A DNA stretch of 64,000 nt from Leifsonia sp. Leaf336 (GCF_001423695.1 NZ_LMOZ01000001.1:1126443-1190442), one strand, 5' to 3'. Positions 16,558 to 28,805 are shown, counted from the first letter of the stretch. Translations and numbers: made by a program. Notes: a model not told the origin generated them from the letters alone.

Positions 16558-18105
16558 TCAGTGCGCGAACGCCGCCTCCGACGGCGCGTCGGCCGGCTTC
16601 GCGATGAAGAAGGAGCCGACGACCCCGAAGACAGAGATGATGGCCGCCGCGAGGAACGCCGCACGGATGCCGCCCGCGGTCGCCGCGTCGAGCGTCGCTC
16701 CGCCCGCGGCGAGAGCGGCCGTCTGCGCCGACAGCACCGCCACCAGGAGCGCGGTGCCCGCGGCGCCGCCGACCTGCTGGACCGTTCCGAGGATTGCGCT
16801 GCCGTGCGAGTAGAGGTGCGGCGGAACCGCGCCGAGACCGGCGGTGAACAGCGGTGTGAACATGAGCGCCAGCCCGAGGCTCAACGTGATGTGGGCGATC
16901 AGCACCAGGTAGACCGGCGTGGTCTGGGTCACCATGGTGAGCGACCACATCACGAGGCTGACCAGGATGGCGCCGGGCACGACGAGCACGCGCGGGCCGA
17001 AGCGGTCGTAGAGCCGCCCGACGAACGGCGCTGCGAGCCCCATCACCAGACCGCCCGGCAGCAGCAGGAGGCCGGTTCCGAGCACGTCGAGGTGCAGCAC
17101 GTGCTGCAGGTACAGCGGCAGCACGATGATCACGCCGAACAGGGAGGCCGTCGTGATCGCCATCAGGACGATCGCGACGGTGAAGATCGGGCTGCGGAAG
17201 GTGCGCAAGTCGAGGAGCGCACGATCCTTTCGCTGCAGGAGGAGCTGCCTCGTGATGAAGGCCGCGAGGGAGACGACTCCGACCCCGAGCGATCCCCAGA
17301 GCATCAGCTGGTTGCCGGAGGCAGCGGCCCCCGTCTCACCGCTCACCGTCAGTCCGTAGACCAGGCCGCCGAACCCGAACGCCGCGAGGATCACCGAGAG
17401 CACGTCGATGCGGCTCTTCTGGGTCTCGGTCACGTTCTCGACGAAGCGGATGCCGATCAGCAGCATCACCAGGGCGATCGGCAGGACGATGAGGAAGATC
17501 CAGCGCCAGGCGAGGAAGTTGAGGATGACGCCGGAGATGGTCGGGCCGACCGCCGGCGCCACCGAGATCACGATCGAGACGTTGCCCATGGTGCGGCCGC
17601 GCAGAGCGGGCGGCACGAGGGTCATCAGCGTGGTCATCAGCAACGGCAGCATCATCGCCGTTCCGCACGCCTGGATGACGCGGGCGACGACGAGCACCCC
17701 GAATCCCGGCGCGAGAGCGGCCACCAGGGTGCCGAGCGAGAACAGCGACATGGCGGCGACGAACACCTGCCGGGTCGTGAAGCGCTGCAGCAGGAAGCCC
17801 GTCATCGGGATGACGACCGCCATCGTGAGCATGAAGGCGGTCGAGAGCCACTGGGCGGCGAGCGCGTCGATGTGGAGGTCGTCCATCAGCTTCGGGATGG
17901 CGACGCTCATGATCGTCTCGTTGAGGATCACGACGAACGTGGCGGCGAGCAGCAGCCAGATCACGCGCTGGTCGCGCGGCGCGATGCTCGGCCGCTCCGC
18001 TACGCGGTCGGTCGAGTTCAGCCCGTTGCCCTGATTCCCCCGGGACTCATCGAGCGCGGCGGCGTCGGAGGCGTCGGCGGGCGCAGGTGAGGTCTTCTCA
18101 GTCAC
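16558..18105 (-). CDS. MFS drug exporter, DHA2 (EmrB/QacA) family
   Basis: This is a 515-residue membrane protein with a 45-residue hydrophilic N-terminus and about 14 predicted helices, typical of DHA2 proton-driven multidrug exporters. Family blocks visible are LNETIMSVAIPKLMDDL (end of helix 1) and GPTISGVIL (motif C-like, helix 5), with an R in the loop RQVFVAAM. The start is a GTG; a TAGTGT box ends 6 nt upstream, so the message is probably leaderless. Substrate unknown. The downstream cupin/CMD genes lie 100 nt away in the same orientation and may or may not be co-transcribed. Confidence 0.9.
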   Translation of the reverse strand: MTEKTSPAPADASDAAALDESRGNQGNGLNSTDRVAERPSIAPRDQRVIWLLLAATFVVILNETIMSVAIPKLMDDLHIDALAAQWLSTAFMLTMAVVIPMTGFLLQRFTTRQVFVAAMSLFSLGTLVAALAPGFGVLVVARVIQACGTAMMLPLLMTTLMTLVPPALRGRTMGNVSIVISVAPAVGPTISGVILNFLAWRWIFLIVLPIALVMLLIGIRFVENVTETQKSRIDVLSVILAAFGFGGLVYGLTVSGETGAAASGNQLMLWGSLGVGVVSLAAFITRQLLLQRKDRALLDLRTFRSPIFTVAIVLMAITTASLFGVIIVLPLYLQHVLHLDVLGTGLLLLPGGLVMGLAAPFVGRLYDRFGPRVLVVPGAILVSLVMWSLTMVTQTTPVYLVLIAHITLSLGLALMFTPLFTAGLGAVPPHLYSHGSAILGTVQQVGGAAGTALLVAVLSAQTAALAAGGATLDAATAGGIRAAFLAAAIISVFGVVGSFFIAKPADAPSEAAFAH

Positions 18106-18213
18106 CGGTTCACACTATCCATGACGACCGACATCGTGGGTTTCGAACAGGTGAACTCGCTCGCCGTTCACTCTCCGCGTAACCGGGAATAGAACGGGTC
18201 GGCGCTCACCGGC

Positions 18214-19362
18214 TCAGCTCGCGAGGTCGGATACCTCCCGCACCGCCTCGGCGACGGCGGGGGCGACGGCCAGGAGGTCGGCCTCCGACACGTCGGCGCC
18301 CCACGAGAACCGCACGGCCGTGCGCGCAACGTCCTCGTCGTAGCCGAGGGCGAGGAGCACGTGCGAGGCGTCCTCGCTGCCCGCGGCGCAGGCCGAGCCG
18401 CTGGAGGACACGATGCCGCGGCGCTCCAGTTCGAGCAGCACGGTCTCGCCGTTGGTGCCGGGGAAGACGAAGGAGGCCGTGCTCGGCAGCCGCTCGGTCG
18501 GGTGCCCGGTCAGCTGCGCGCCGGGCGTCGCGCCGACGACCGCCGCGGCGAACCGGTCGCGCGCTGCCGCGGCACGGAGGGCGTTGACCTCCTGGTCGCG
18601 CATGGCCAGGCGCGCTGCGGTCGCCAGTGCGACGGCGCCCGCGACGTTCTCGGTGCCCGATCGGCGGCCGCGCTCCTGCCCGCCGCCGTGCAGCACGGGC
18701 TCGAGCGGGAGCCGGCCACGCGCGAACAGCGCGCCGATGCCCTTGGGGGCGCCGATCTTGTGGCCGGAGACGCTCAGCGCGTCGACGCCGAGCTCGCGCA
18801 CGTCGAGCGGGAGCCAGCCCGCGGCCTGCACGGCGTCGGTATGGAACGGGACGCCGTGCTCGTGCGCCAGAGCCGCCAGCTCGCGCACCGGCTGGAGGGT
18901 GCCGACCTCGTTGTTGGCGAGCATCACGCTCGCCAGCGTCGTGTCGGGGCGCAGTGCGGAGGCGAAGTCGGCGGGGGACACCCGCCCGTCCCGCCCCACG
19001 GGCACGAGGGTGACCTCGAAGCCGTGCAGGCGGGCCAGGTAGTCGACGGAGGCGAGCACCGCCTCGTGCTCGATCGGCGTCGTGACGATGTGCCGCCCGC
19101 GCGGCGCGCCGAGCGCGATGCCCTTGATCGCGAGGTTGTCGGCCTCCGTGCCTCCGGAGGTGAAGACCACCTCCGAGGCCCGGCAGCCCAGCCAGGCGGC
19201 GACCGCCGCGCGGGCGTCCGCCAGGGCGCGCGCTGCCGACTCGCCGACCGAGTGCCGACTCGACGGGTTGCCGAAGTCGCCGGTCAGATACGGCCACATC
19301 GCCTCCAGCACCTCGCGCCGCACCGCGGAGGTCGCGGCGGCGTCGAGGTAGAGGCCGGTCAT
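18214..19362 (-). CDS. Cysteine desulfurase (NifS/IscS-like) of the NAD operon
   Basis: This is a 382-residue PLP enzyme that transfers sulfur from cysteine. The PLP lysine is Lys202 in LSVSGHKIGAPKG, and the catalytic Cys is Cys325 in SSGSACAAGS. It begins 13 nt after nadC in the same direction, as the last gene of nrtR-nadA-nadB-nadC. NadA needs a 4Fe-4S cluster, so the likely job is sulfur supply for NadA, as for the NifS-like protein next to nad genes in Bacillus. General iron-sulfur assembly or tRNA thiolation remains possible. Confidence 0.92.
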   Translation of the reverse strand: MTGLYLDAAATSAVRREVLEAMWPYLTGDFGNPSSRHSVGESAARALADARAAVAAWLGCRASEVVFTSGGTEADNLAIKGIALGAPRGRHIVTTPIEHEAVLASVDYLARLHGFEVTLVPVGRDGRVSPADFASALRPDTTLASVMLANNEVGTLQPVRELAALAHEHGVPFHTDAVQAAGWLPLDVRELGVDALSVSGHKIGAPKGIGALFARGRLPLEPVLHGGGQERGRRSGTENVAGAVALATAARLAMRDQEVNALRAAAARDRFAAAVVGATPGAQLTGHPTERLPSTASFVFPGTNGETVLLELERRGIVSSSGSACAAGSEDASHVLLALGYDEDVARTAVRFSWGADVSEADLLAVAPAVAEAVREVSDLAS

Positions 19363-19375
19363 GGCTGCTGCCCGC

Positions 19376-20236
19376 TCACGGCGCGTCGACCACCACGTCG
19401 AGCCCGAGGTCGAGGGAGCGGACGCTGTGCGTGAGCGCCCCCGACGAGATCACGTCCACCCCGGTCTCGGCGATCTCGCGCACGGTGGAGAGGGTGACGT
19501 TTCCGCTGGCCTCCACGATCGCGCGGCCGCCGACGATGGCGACGCCCTCCCGCAGCTGGTCGAGGGTGAAGTTGTCGAGCATGATCGTGTCGACGCCCGC
19601 GGCCAGCACGGGCTCGATCTGGTCGATGCGGTCGACCTCGACCTCCAGGTGCGTGGTGTGCGACATCCGGGAGCGCACCGCCCGCAGCGCGTCGGTGACC
19701 GAGAGCCCGGTCTGAGCAGTGAGCACGGCGAGGTGGTTGTCCTTCGCCATCACGGCGTCCGACAGTGAGTAGCGGTGGTTGTACCCGCCGCCGCTGCGGA
19801 CCGCGTGGCGCTCGAACGCGCGCAGGCCAGGGGTGGTCTTGCGGGTGTCGACGATGCGGGCGGAGGTGTGCGCCACCTCCCGCACGAAGGCGCTGGTGAG
19901 CGTCGCGATGCCGCTCATCCGCTGCACGAAGTTGAGCGCGACGCGCTCGCCCTGCAGCACGAAGCGCGCGGGGCCCGTGACGGTCGCGAGCGTGTCCCCG
20001 GCTTCGAACGCGTCGCCGTCCGCCACGGCGAGCTCCACCCGGATGGACGGGTCGGTGAGCGTCATCGCGGCAGCGAAGACGGCGCCTCCCGAGAACGTGC
20101 CCGGCTCGCGCGCGGAGAGCCGCGCCGTCGCGTATGCCGTTTCCGGAATGAGCAACTCGCTGGTCAGGTCGCCCCACGGGGCGTCCTCCACGAGAGCGGC
20201 TCCGACGACGTGGTCGATGGTCTGGCGGGTCAGCAT
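19376..20236 (-). CDS. nadC: Nicotinate-nucleotide pyrophosphorylase (carboxylating)
   Basis: This is a 286-residue quinolinate phosphoribosyltransferase making nicotinate mononucleotide from quinolinate and PRPP. Intact blocks include LNFVQRMSGIATLT, VDTRKTTPGLRAFERHAVRSG (read as two pieces: VDTRKTTPGL and ERHAVRSGGG), HNR-equivalent YNHRYSLSDAVMAKDNHL, and IMLDNF. The ATG lies 7 bp inside the end of nadB, with GAGG 10 nt upstream. Third step of the de novo NAD pathway encoded by this operon. Confidence 0.96.
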   Translation of the reverse strand: MLTRQTIDHVVGAALVEDAPWGDLTSELLIPETAYATARLSAREPGTFSGGAVFAAAMTLTDPSIRVELAVADGDAFEAGDTLATVTGPARFVLQGERVALNFVQRMSGIATLTSAFVREVAHTSARIVDTRKTTPGLRAFERHAVRSGGGYNHRYSLSDAVMAKDNHLAVLTAQTGLSVTDALRAVRSRMSHTTHLEVEVDRIDQIEPVLAAGVDTIMLDNFTLDQLREGVAIVGGRAIVEASGNVTLSTVREIAETGVDVISSGALTHSVRSLDLGLDVVVDAP

Positions 20237-21783
20237 GGAACGGTCACCTCGGTGGGAGCGGGCAGCGGCGCGAGCACCGTGTGATGCGGTGCGGCGTCCG
20301 CCGGGAGCGGGAAGTCGGAGCGGAAGTGGGCGCCGCGGGATTCCTCGCGCGACAGTGCGGCGGCGACGACGAGCCGCCCGAGCTGGAGCAGGTTCGCGTC
20401 CTCTCCGGGCTCCGGGAGGCGCATCGCGGCGAGTGCGCGTGCGGCGCGCTCGAGTCCGGTGCGGTCGCGGTGGAGGCCTGCGCCCGCCCAGAGCACCTGC
20501 TGGAGGCGAGCGCGGTCGAACGGCACGTCGGAATCGGATGCCGCCGGCGGCATGGACTCCGCGGAGACCGTCGGCCCCTCGGTCCACGCCGGCGCGTCCG
20601 CCCAGGGCGTGTCGATCGCATCGGCGGCGCGGTGCGCGAACACCAGGCCCTCCAGCAGCGAGTTGGAGGCCAAGCGGTTCGCCCCGTGCGCTCCGGTGCA
20701 GGCGATCTCGCCGACCGCGTAGAGGCCCGGCACGCTCGTGCGCCCGTGCACGTCGGTCGCGACGCCGCCCATGGCGTAGTGCGCCGCGGGCGTCACCGGC
20801 ACCGGCTCTCGTGACCAGTCGATGCCCGCCGCGCGGCAGGCCGCGTCGATCGTCGGGAAGCGCCGGGCGAGGAAGTCCGCGCCGAGCGCCGTCGCATCCA
20901 GCACGACGGGGAGGCCGTCCTGCGCCGCCATCTCGACGGCGATCGCCCGGGCGACGACGTCGCGCGGGGCGAGCTCGGCGTCCGGGTGCGCGTCGAGCAT
21001 GAACCGCTCGCCTTTCGCGTTGCGCAGCACGGCGCCCTCCCCGCGAACCGCCTCCGACACCAGGAACGTGCGCGATCCTCCGTCGCCGAAGGGCAGGCGC
21101 AGCGCTGTCGGGTGGAACTGCGTGAACTCGAGATCGGCGAGCAGCGCTCCCGCGCGCCACGCCGCGGCGACGCCGTCGCCCGTCGCGATCGACGGGTTCG
21201 TCGTGTGCGCGTACAGCTGTCCCCAGCCACCGGTCGCGAGGATCACCGCGTCCGCATCGAGCACGGTCTCCGTGCCGTCGGCGAGCTGGAGGGCGACCCC
21301 GGAGACCGCGCCGTCCGACACCATCACGTCGCGGAGGAAGGCGTCCGTCACCACGCGGATGCCAGCACCGCGGATCGCGTGGGCGAGCGCGCGCTCGATC
21401 TCCGCGCCGGTCGCGTCGCCCCCGGCGTGCAGAACGCGCGCGCTCGAGTGGGCGGCCTCCAGCCCGCGCGCGAGGCCCGTGCCGTCGCGGTCGAACGCGA
21501 CGCCGAGCGCGATCAGCTCGCGCACCCGCTGCGGGCCGTCGCCGCAGAGGGCCTCCACGGCGGCGAGCACGTTCAGTCCGGCGCCGGCGCGCAGCGTGTC
21601 GGCCACGTGGGAGGCGACGCTGTCATCCGAGAACACCGCCGCGGCGATGCCGCCCTGCGCATAGCGGGTGCTGCCCTCGGCCACCGTGCCCTTGGTGACG
21701 ATCGTCACCTCATGACGCTCCGCCGCGCGCAACGCGGCGACGAGACCGGCGATGCCGCTCCCGACCACGACGACGCGGGCCAC
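20230..21783 (-). CDS. nadB: L-aspartate oxidase
   Basis: This 517-residue FAD enzyme oxidises L-aspartate to iminoaspartate for NadA. The FAD motif VVVVGSGIAGLVAALRA is at residues 4-20; later blocks are GSTRYAQGGIAAA, a catalytic-site region HPTALRLPFGDGGSRTFLVS (read as TQFHPTAL and SRTFLVSEA) and GLYAVGEIACTGAHGANRLA (read as YAVGEIACTGAHGANRLASN). The start codon is GTG, one base after the nadA stop, implying coupled translation. The C-terminus overlaps nadC. Confidence 0.96.
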   Translation of the reverse strand: MARVVVVGSGIAGLVAALRAAERHEVTIVTKGTVAEGSTRYAQGGIAAAVFSDDSVASHVADTLRAGAGLNVLAAVEALCGDGPQRVRELIALGVAFDRDGTGLARGLEAAHSSARVLHAGGDATGAEIERALAHAIRGAGIRVVTDAFLRDVMVSDGAVSGVALQLADGTETVLDADAVILATGGWGQLYAHTTNPSIATGDGVAAAWRAGALLADLEFTQFHPTALRLPFGDGGSRTFLVSEAVRGEGAVLRNAKGERFMLDAHPDAELAPRDVVARAIAVEMAAQDGLPVVLDATALGADFLARRFPTIDAACRAAGIDWSREPVPVTPAAHYAMGGVATDVHGRTSVPGLYAVGEIACTGAHGANRLASNSLLEGLVFAHRAADAIDTPWADAPAWTEGPTVSAESMPPAASDSDVPFDRARLQQVLWAGAGLHRDRTGLERAARALAAMRLPEPGEDANLLQLGRLVVAAALSREESRGAHFRSDFPLPADAAPHHTVLAPLPAPTEVTVPC

Positions 21784-21784
21784 G

Positions 21785-23080
21785 TCAGGCCGCCATCGTC
21801 GTGTCCGGCCGCGCCGCGAGCATGCGCTCGAGCGCGACCCGGGCGGGCTCGGCGACGTCGTCGGCGACGCGCACCTGGTTGAGCACTTCGCCGCGGACCA
21901 GGCCCTCCAGCACCCAGGCCAGGTAGCCGGGGTGGATGCGGTACATGGTCGAGCACGGGCACACGACCGAGTCGAGGCAGAAGATCGTGTGCTGCGGGTA
22001 CTCGGCCGCGAGGCGCTGCACCAGGTTGATCTCGGTGCCGATGGCGAAGGTCGAGCCGGCGGGCGCGGCCTGGATGGCCTTCACGATGTAGTCCGTCGAG
22101 CCGTACTCGTCAGCGGCGTCGACGACGTCCATCGGGCACTCGGGATGCACGATCACGCGCACGCCGGGGAACTCGGCGCGGGCGTGCTCGATCTGGCCGA
22201 CCGTGAAGCGCTTGTGCACCGAGCAGAAGCCGTGCCACAGGATCACCTGGGCGTCGCCGAGGGTCGCCTCGTCGTTGCCTCCGAGCGGCTTGCGCGGGTT
22301 CCAGAGCGGCATCCGCTCCAGCGGGACGCCCATCGCCTTGGCGGTGTTGCGGCCGAGGTGCTGGTCGGGGAAGAACAGCACGCGCTGTCCGCGCTGGAAG
22401 GCCCACTCGAGAACTGTGGCGGCGTTGGAGGAGGTGCACACGATGCCGCCGTGCTCGCCGCAGAATGCCTTGAGCGCCGCCGACGAGTTCATGTAGGTGA
22501 CCGGGATGACGGGCACCCGCCCGTCGGCATCGGGCTCGGTGCCGTACAGCTCCTCCAGCGCCTCCCAGCAGTCCTGCACCGAGTCGAGGTCGGCCATGTC
22601 GGCCATCGAGCAGCCGGCGGCCAGGTTCGGGAGGATGACCTTCTGCTCCGGCCGCGACACGATGTCGGCCGTCTCGGCCATGAAATGCACGCCGCAGAAG
22701 ACGATCGTCTCGGCCTCCGGCCGGGCCTTCGCCGCGTTGGCGAGCTGGAAGGAGTCGCCGATGAAGTCCGCGTACTGCACGACCTCGTCGCGCTGGTAGA
22801 AGTGGCCCATCACCGCGACGCGGTCGCCGAGGGTCGCCTTCGCCGCACGGATCCGCTCGGCGAGCTCCTCCTTGGAGGCGGTGCGGTACTCGTCCGGCAG
22901 TTCGCCCTGACGCGGGGCGTCCGCCGGGATCGGGTCCTCCTGCGATGCGCCCGGGCCGTACGACGGCGGAGCGGAGTCGAACAGCCACGGCCCGTCGGCG
23001 AGTTCGGGGGCGCAGGTGGCGCCGTCGAGGCTCCCGCTCGCGATGAGCTGGATGGTGGTGTCGACCGATGCGATGGTCAT
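21785..23080 (-). CDS. nadA: Quinolinate synthase A (4Fe-4S)
   Basis: This 431-residue enzyme condenses iminoaspartate with dihydroxyacetone phosphate to quinolinate. Candidate cluster ligands are in KAFCGEHGG, VHPECPMDV and the C-terminal CLDSVVCPCS; the substrate-binding blocks VMGHFYQRDE and VTYMNSSAAL are present. The N-terminal extension of about 70 residues is typical of actinobacterial NadA. Its ATG overlaps the nrtR stop (ATGA) and nadB follows after one base. The cysteine desulfurase at the end of the operon may maintain its cluster. Confidence 0.96.
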   Translation of the reverse strand: MTIASVDTTIQLIASGSLDGATCAPELADGPWLFDSAPPSYGPGASQEDPIPADAPRQGELPDEYRTASKEELAERIRAAKATLGDRVAVMGHFYQRDEVVQYADFIGDSFQLANAAKARPEAETIVFCGVHFMAETADIVSRPEQKVILPNLAAGCSMADMADLDSVQDCWEALEELYGTEPDADGRVPVIPVTYMNSSAALKAFCGEHGGIVCTSSNAATVLEWAFQRGQRVLFFPDQHLGRNTAKAMGVPLERMPLWNPRKPLGGNDEATLGDAQVILWHGFCSVHKRFTVGQIEHARAEFPGVRVIVHPECPMDVVDAADEYGSTDYIVKAIQAAPAGSTFAIGTEINLVQRLAAEYPQHTIFCLDSVVCPCSTMYRIHPGYLAWVLEGLVRGEVLNQVRVADDVAEPARVALERMLAARPDTTMAA

Positions 23081-23850
23081 GACTGCTCGCTTTCCGGAGT
23101 GGGACGTGGCTCGAGGGGCTGATGAGATGCGTACGGAGGCTGCTGCCGGGGGAGCGGACCCGCGTCGGCCAGGTCGATCGAGTCGTTGTAGCGGTAGAGC
23201 CGCGGAGGCCGGTGGCGCGTCCCCATCAGGTAGTCGCCGGTCGGGACGACCGCGCCGGAGGCCTCGATCGTGCGCCGGAAGTTGGCCGGGTCGAGGGGCC
23301 GGCCGAGTACGGCCTCGTGCACTTCGCGCAGCTGCGCCAGGGTGAAGCGCTCGCCGAGGAAGGCGTGCGCGATGCGGGAGTACTCCATCTTCGTGCGCAG
23401 CCGCCAGAGCGCGTACTCGACGATGACGTTGTGGTCGAAGGCCAGCTGCGGGAGGTCGTCTGCGGCGAACCAGCCGACGTTCTCGCCCGCGGCCGCCTGC
23501 TCGGCCTCCGCACTGCCGACCAGCGCCCAGTAGACGATCGAGACCACGCGCTCGTCGCTGTCGGCGGCGCCGGGGGAGCGCACGGCGTCGCCGAACGTGT
23601 AGAGCTGCTCCAGGTAGCGCGGGGTCAGTCCCGTCGTGTCGCCCAGCGTCCGCGCCGCCGCGTAGGCCAGGTCTTCGCCGACCCGGAGCGGGCCTCCGGG
23701 GAGCGCCCAGCGTCCTTCGTAGGGGTCGCGGATGCGTCGCACCAGCGGCAGCCAGACCTGGGGCTCGCCTCCCGTCTCCTCGTCGGTGCGCAGGGCGAAG
23801 ATGACCGTCGACACGGCGAGCATCGCGCTCGCGTGTTCGTGTGCGGCCAT
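23077..23850 (-). CDS. nrtR: NrtR, Nudix-related repressor of NAD synthesis
   Basis: This 257-residue protein has a Nudix domain (residues about 10-150) and a C-terminal winged-helix (about 155-225, FTLAQLREVHEAVLG, NFRRTIEASGAV), the layout of NrtR, which senses ADP-ribose/NAD status. The Nudix box (GGPLRVGEDLAYAAARTLGD, continuing TTGL) has lost the catalytic glutamates (RTLGDT where active enzymes have REUxEE), consistent with a sensor rather than a hydrolase. The ATG at 23850 has GGGAGG 6 nt upstream; a GTG lies one codon earlier. It is first in the nadABC operon and palindromes lie just upstream. Confidence 0.9.
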   Translation of the reverse strand: MAAHEHASAMLAVSTVIFALRTDEETGGEPQVWLPLVRRIRDPYEGRWALPGGPLRVGEDLAYAAARTLGDTTGLTPRYLEQLYTFGDAVRSPGAADSDERVVSIVYWALVGSAEAEQAAAGENVGWFAADDLPQLAFDHNVIVEYALWRLRTKMEYSRIAHAFLGERFTLAQLREVHEAVLGRPLDPANFRRTIEASGAVVPTGDYLMGTRHRPPRLYRYNDSIDLADAGPLPRQQPPYASHQPLEPRPTPESEQS

Positions 23851-23867
23851 CACGGGCCTCCCGTCGG

Positions 23868-23892
23868 ACTAAAGGTCACCATGACCATAAGT
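23868..23892. promoter_or_regulatory. NrtR operator, site 1
   Basis: An interrupted palindrome with arms ACTAAAGGTCA and TGACCATAAGT around CCA; 9 of 11 pairs are complementary. It lies 18 nt upstream of the nrtR start, where it would overlap the promoter or transcription start of the nrtR-nadABC operon. Confidence 0.7.
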
Positions 23893-23907
23893 TGTCCGCC
23901 ATCTTAG

Positions 23908-23920
23908 TGTCATTCTGACC
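23908..23920. promoter_or_regulatory. NrtR operator, weaker site 2
   Basis: TGTCATTCTGACC repeats the core TGACC/GGTCA half-sites of site 1 around a 3-base centre. Its centre is 34 bp from that of site 1, close to three helical turns, so both could be bound on one DNA face. Flanking arms are less conserved than in site 1. Confidence 0.5.
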
Positions 23921-24020
23921 AGAACAGCAAACCGGGCCCGTCGCACGCGAGCGCGCGCGGGAGGGCACGGATGCGGATATGCTGGCCGGGTCAACTGAAT
24001 ACCGGGCCAATCAGGTCGAT

Positions 24021-24213
24021 GCGGGAGAGTCGCGCGAAACGCGCGGCACCGAAGGAGCAATCCTCCCCGACAATCTCTCAGGTACGTGTACCGCATCGGA
24101 CTGGCCACTCTGAAAAGCAGGGCAGTGCGCACGCGCTGGTCTCGCCCACGGTGAAAGCCGCGACATCCACGGTCGCGGTGAAACTCTCAGGCCGGATGAC
24201 AGAGGGGGAGTTC
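24021..24213 (+). ncRNA. Tandem glycine riboswitch upstream of gcvT
   Basis: Two glycine aptamers follow each other. First aptamer: GGGAGAG (24023-24029), CACCGAAGGAGCAA (24047-24060), CTCTCAGG (24075-24082). Second aptamer: CACGGTGAAAGCC (24147-24159), CTCTCAGG (24184-24191) and GGATGACAGAGGGGG (24194-24208). These are the conserved blocks of the gcvT RNA element. The remaining 66 nt up to the gcvT ATG hold the expression platform. The element turns on glycine cleavage genes when glycine is high. A TATGCT box at 23978-23983 is a possible -10 for this transcript. Confidence 0.95.
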
Positions 24214-24279
24214 TTCACACGTCAGCGCACGTCGCGCTGCCGTTCATCCCTCCGGCGACGGCCGGCGAACGGAGAACTC

Positions 24280-25482
24280 ATGAGCTCACAGGACAGCCAG
24301 GCCGATACGACGGCGCAGACCAGCGCAACGGAGCGCACGTCGCCCCTGCACGACGCCCACACCGCGGCGGGCGCATCCTTCACCGACTTCGCCGGCTGGC
24401 AGATGCCGGTCCGCTACTCCAGCGATCTGGCCGAGCACCACGCCGTCCGCAGCGCCGCGGGATTGTTCGACCTCTCGCACATGGGCGAGATCGTGCTCAT
24501 CGGCCCGGAGGCCGGCCCGGCGCTCGACTACGCGCTCGCCGGCAAGCTGTCGTCGCTCGCGCTCGACCAGGCGAAGTACAGCATGCTGCTGTCGCGCGCC
24601 GGCGGCATCCTCGACGACCTCGTCGTCTACCGCACAGGCGACGACCGCTACATGGTCGTCGCGAACGCCTCCAACCGGGAGTCCGTCGCCGAGGAGCTGC
24701 GCGATCGCACCGCCCCGTTCGACGTGGAGGTCTACGACGAGAGCGACGACATCGCGCTGATCGCGGTGCAGGGCCCCGCCTCCCTGAGCATCCTGCTGGC
24801 GACGCCCGGCTTCCACATCGAGGGCGACGACTTCGCGCAGCGCGTCACCGACCTCAAGTACTACTGGAGCGTCCCGGCCGAGTTCGAGACCCACCCGGTG
24901 CTGGTCGCCCGCACCGGGTACACCGGCGAGGACGGCTTCGAGCTGTACACCGCTCCCGACAACGCCCGCGCGCTCTGGGACGCCCTGCTGGAGGCGGGAG
25001 CCGCGCAGGGGCTGGTCCCCGCGGGTCTCGCCAGCCGCGACACCCTCCGACTCGAGGCCGGGATGCCGCTGTACGGTCATGAGCTCGGCCGCGACACCAT
25101 GCCCGCCCAGGCCGGCCTCGGCCGTGTGGTCAACCTCGCCAAAGACACCGACTTCGTCGGCCGCGCCGCCAGCGAGGAGGGGCCGGACGCCGAGGCGCGC
25201 GTGCTCGTCGGCCTGATGGGCCAGGGCAAGCGCGCCGCGCGCGCGGGCTACCCGGTGCTGGCGCCCGCCCCCGACGGTGGCGAGGAGGAGGTCGGGGTCG
25301 TGACCTCCGGCGCTCTCTCGCCCACGATCGGCGTGCCGATCGCCATGGCATACGTCGCGCCGCGCTTCGCCCGCCCCGGCACCGAGCTGCACGTCGACGT
25401 GCGCGGCAGCAGCCTCCCGTTCACCGTCACCGCCCTCCCCTTCTACAGCAGAAAGCCAACCTCCCCCAGAAAGGACGGCTGA
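24280..25482 (+). CDS. gcvT: Glycine cleavage system T protein (aminomethyltransferase)
   Basis: This 400-residue enzyme transfers the methylene group from lipoyl-bound aminomethyl to tetrahydrofolate, releasing ammonia. Family blocks: [25 protein letters not shown] (residues about 66-76), [13 protein letters not shown] and [14 protein letters not shown]. The ATG at 24280 has GGAG 6 nt upstream; the longer open frame runs through the riboswitch and is not coding. It is the first gene of gcvT-gcvH-gcvP, under glycine riboswitch control. Confidence 0.97.
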   Translation: MSSQDSQADTTAQTSATERTSPLHDAHTAAGASFTDFAGWQMPVRYSSDLAEHHAVRSAAGLFDLSHMGEIVLIGPEAGPALDYALAGKLSSLALDQAKYSMLLSRAGGILDDLVVYRTGDDRYMVVANASNRESVAEELRDRTAPFDVEVYDESDDIALIAVQGPASLSILLATPGFHIEGDDFAQRVTDLKYYWSVPAEFETHPVLVARTGYTGEDGFELYTAPDNARALWDALLEAGAAQGLVPAGLASRDTLRLEAGMPLYGHELGRDTMPAQAGLGRVVNLAKDTDFVGRAASEEGPDAEARVLVGLMGQGKRAARAGYPVLAPAPDGGEEEVGVVTSGALSPTIGVPIAMAYVAPRFARPGTELHVDVRGSSLPFTVTALPFYSRKPTSPRKDG

Positions 25483-25484
25483 CC

Positions 25485-25859
25485 ATGGCCGCAGAGCAGG
25501 ACCTGAAGTACACCGCCGAGCACGAGTGGCTCCTCGTCGACGGCGACACCGCGACCGTCGGCATCACGGGCTACGCCGCCGAGAAGCTGGGCGATGTCGT
25601 CTTCGTGGAGCTCCCGGCCGAGGGCAGCGACGTCGCGGCCGGCCGCGTGGTCGGCGAGATCGAGTCGACCAAGTCGGTCGGCGAGCTCTTCGCGCCGGTC
25701 GACGGCACCGTCGCCGAGGCCAACCAGGCCGTCGTCGACGCGCCCGAGCTGGTCAACAGCGACCCGTTCGGCGAGGGCTGGCTCATCAAGGTGACCTTCA
25801 ACGCCCTCCCCGACGGCCTCCTCTCCTACGACGAGTACAAGGCCCTCACGGGCGAGTAA
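25485..25859 (+). CDS. gcvH: Glycine cleavage system H protein
   Basis: This 124-residue lipoyl carrier shuttles the aminomethyl group between GcvP and GcvT. The lipoylated residue is Lys63 in [14 protein letters not shown]. The N-terminal [10 protein letters not shown] and C-terminal GEGWLIKV blocks are standard and the length is normal. AAAGGA lies upstream, and the ATG starts 2 nt after the gcvT stop, with gcvP 14 nt downstream. Confidence 0.98.
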   Translation: MAAEQDLKYTAEHEWLLVDGDTATVGITGYAAEKLGDVVFVELPAEGSDVAAGRVVGEIESTKSVGELFAPVDGTVAEANQAVVDAPELVNSDPFGEGWLIKVTFNALPDGLLSYDEYKALTGE

Positions 25860-25873
25860 GGCTTCCGCGACAC

Positions 25874-28783
<2,910 letters not shown>

Positions 28784-28805
28784 TACGCAACGGCCGGGTG
28801 CGCCG

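Noticed and set aside
15853-18090. 745-codon plus-strand frame opposite the DHA2 exporter
   Set aside because: Composed mostly of Arg, Asp, His, Glu and Gln, the mirror of a membrane protein gene; no domain.
23945-23960. GCGCGCGCGG run as a repeat or structural element
   Set aside because: Too short and common in DNA of this composition.
23971-24279. N-terminal extension of GcvT through the riboswitch
   Set aside because: The sequence there is a conserved glycine aptamer pair and the shorter start has a ribosome site.
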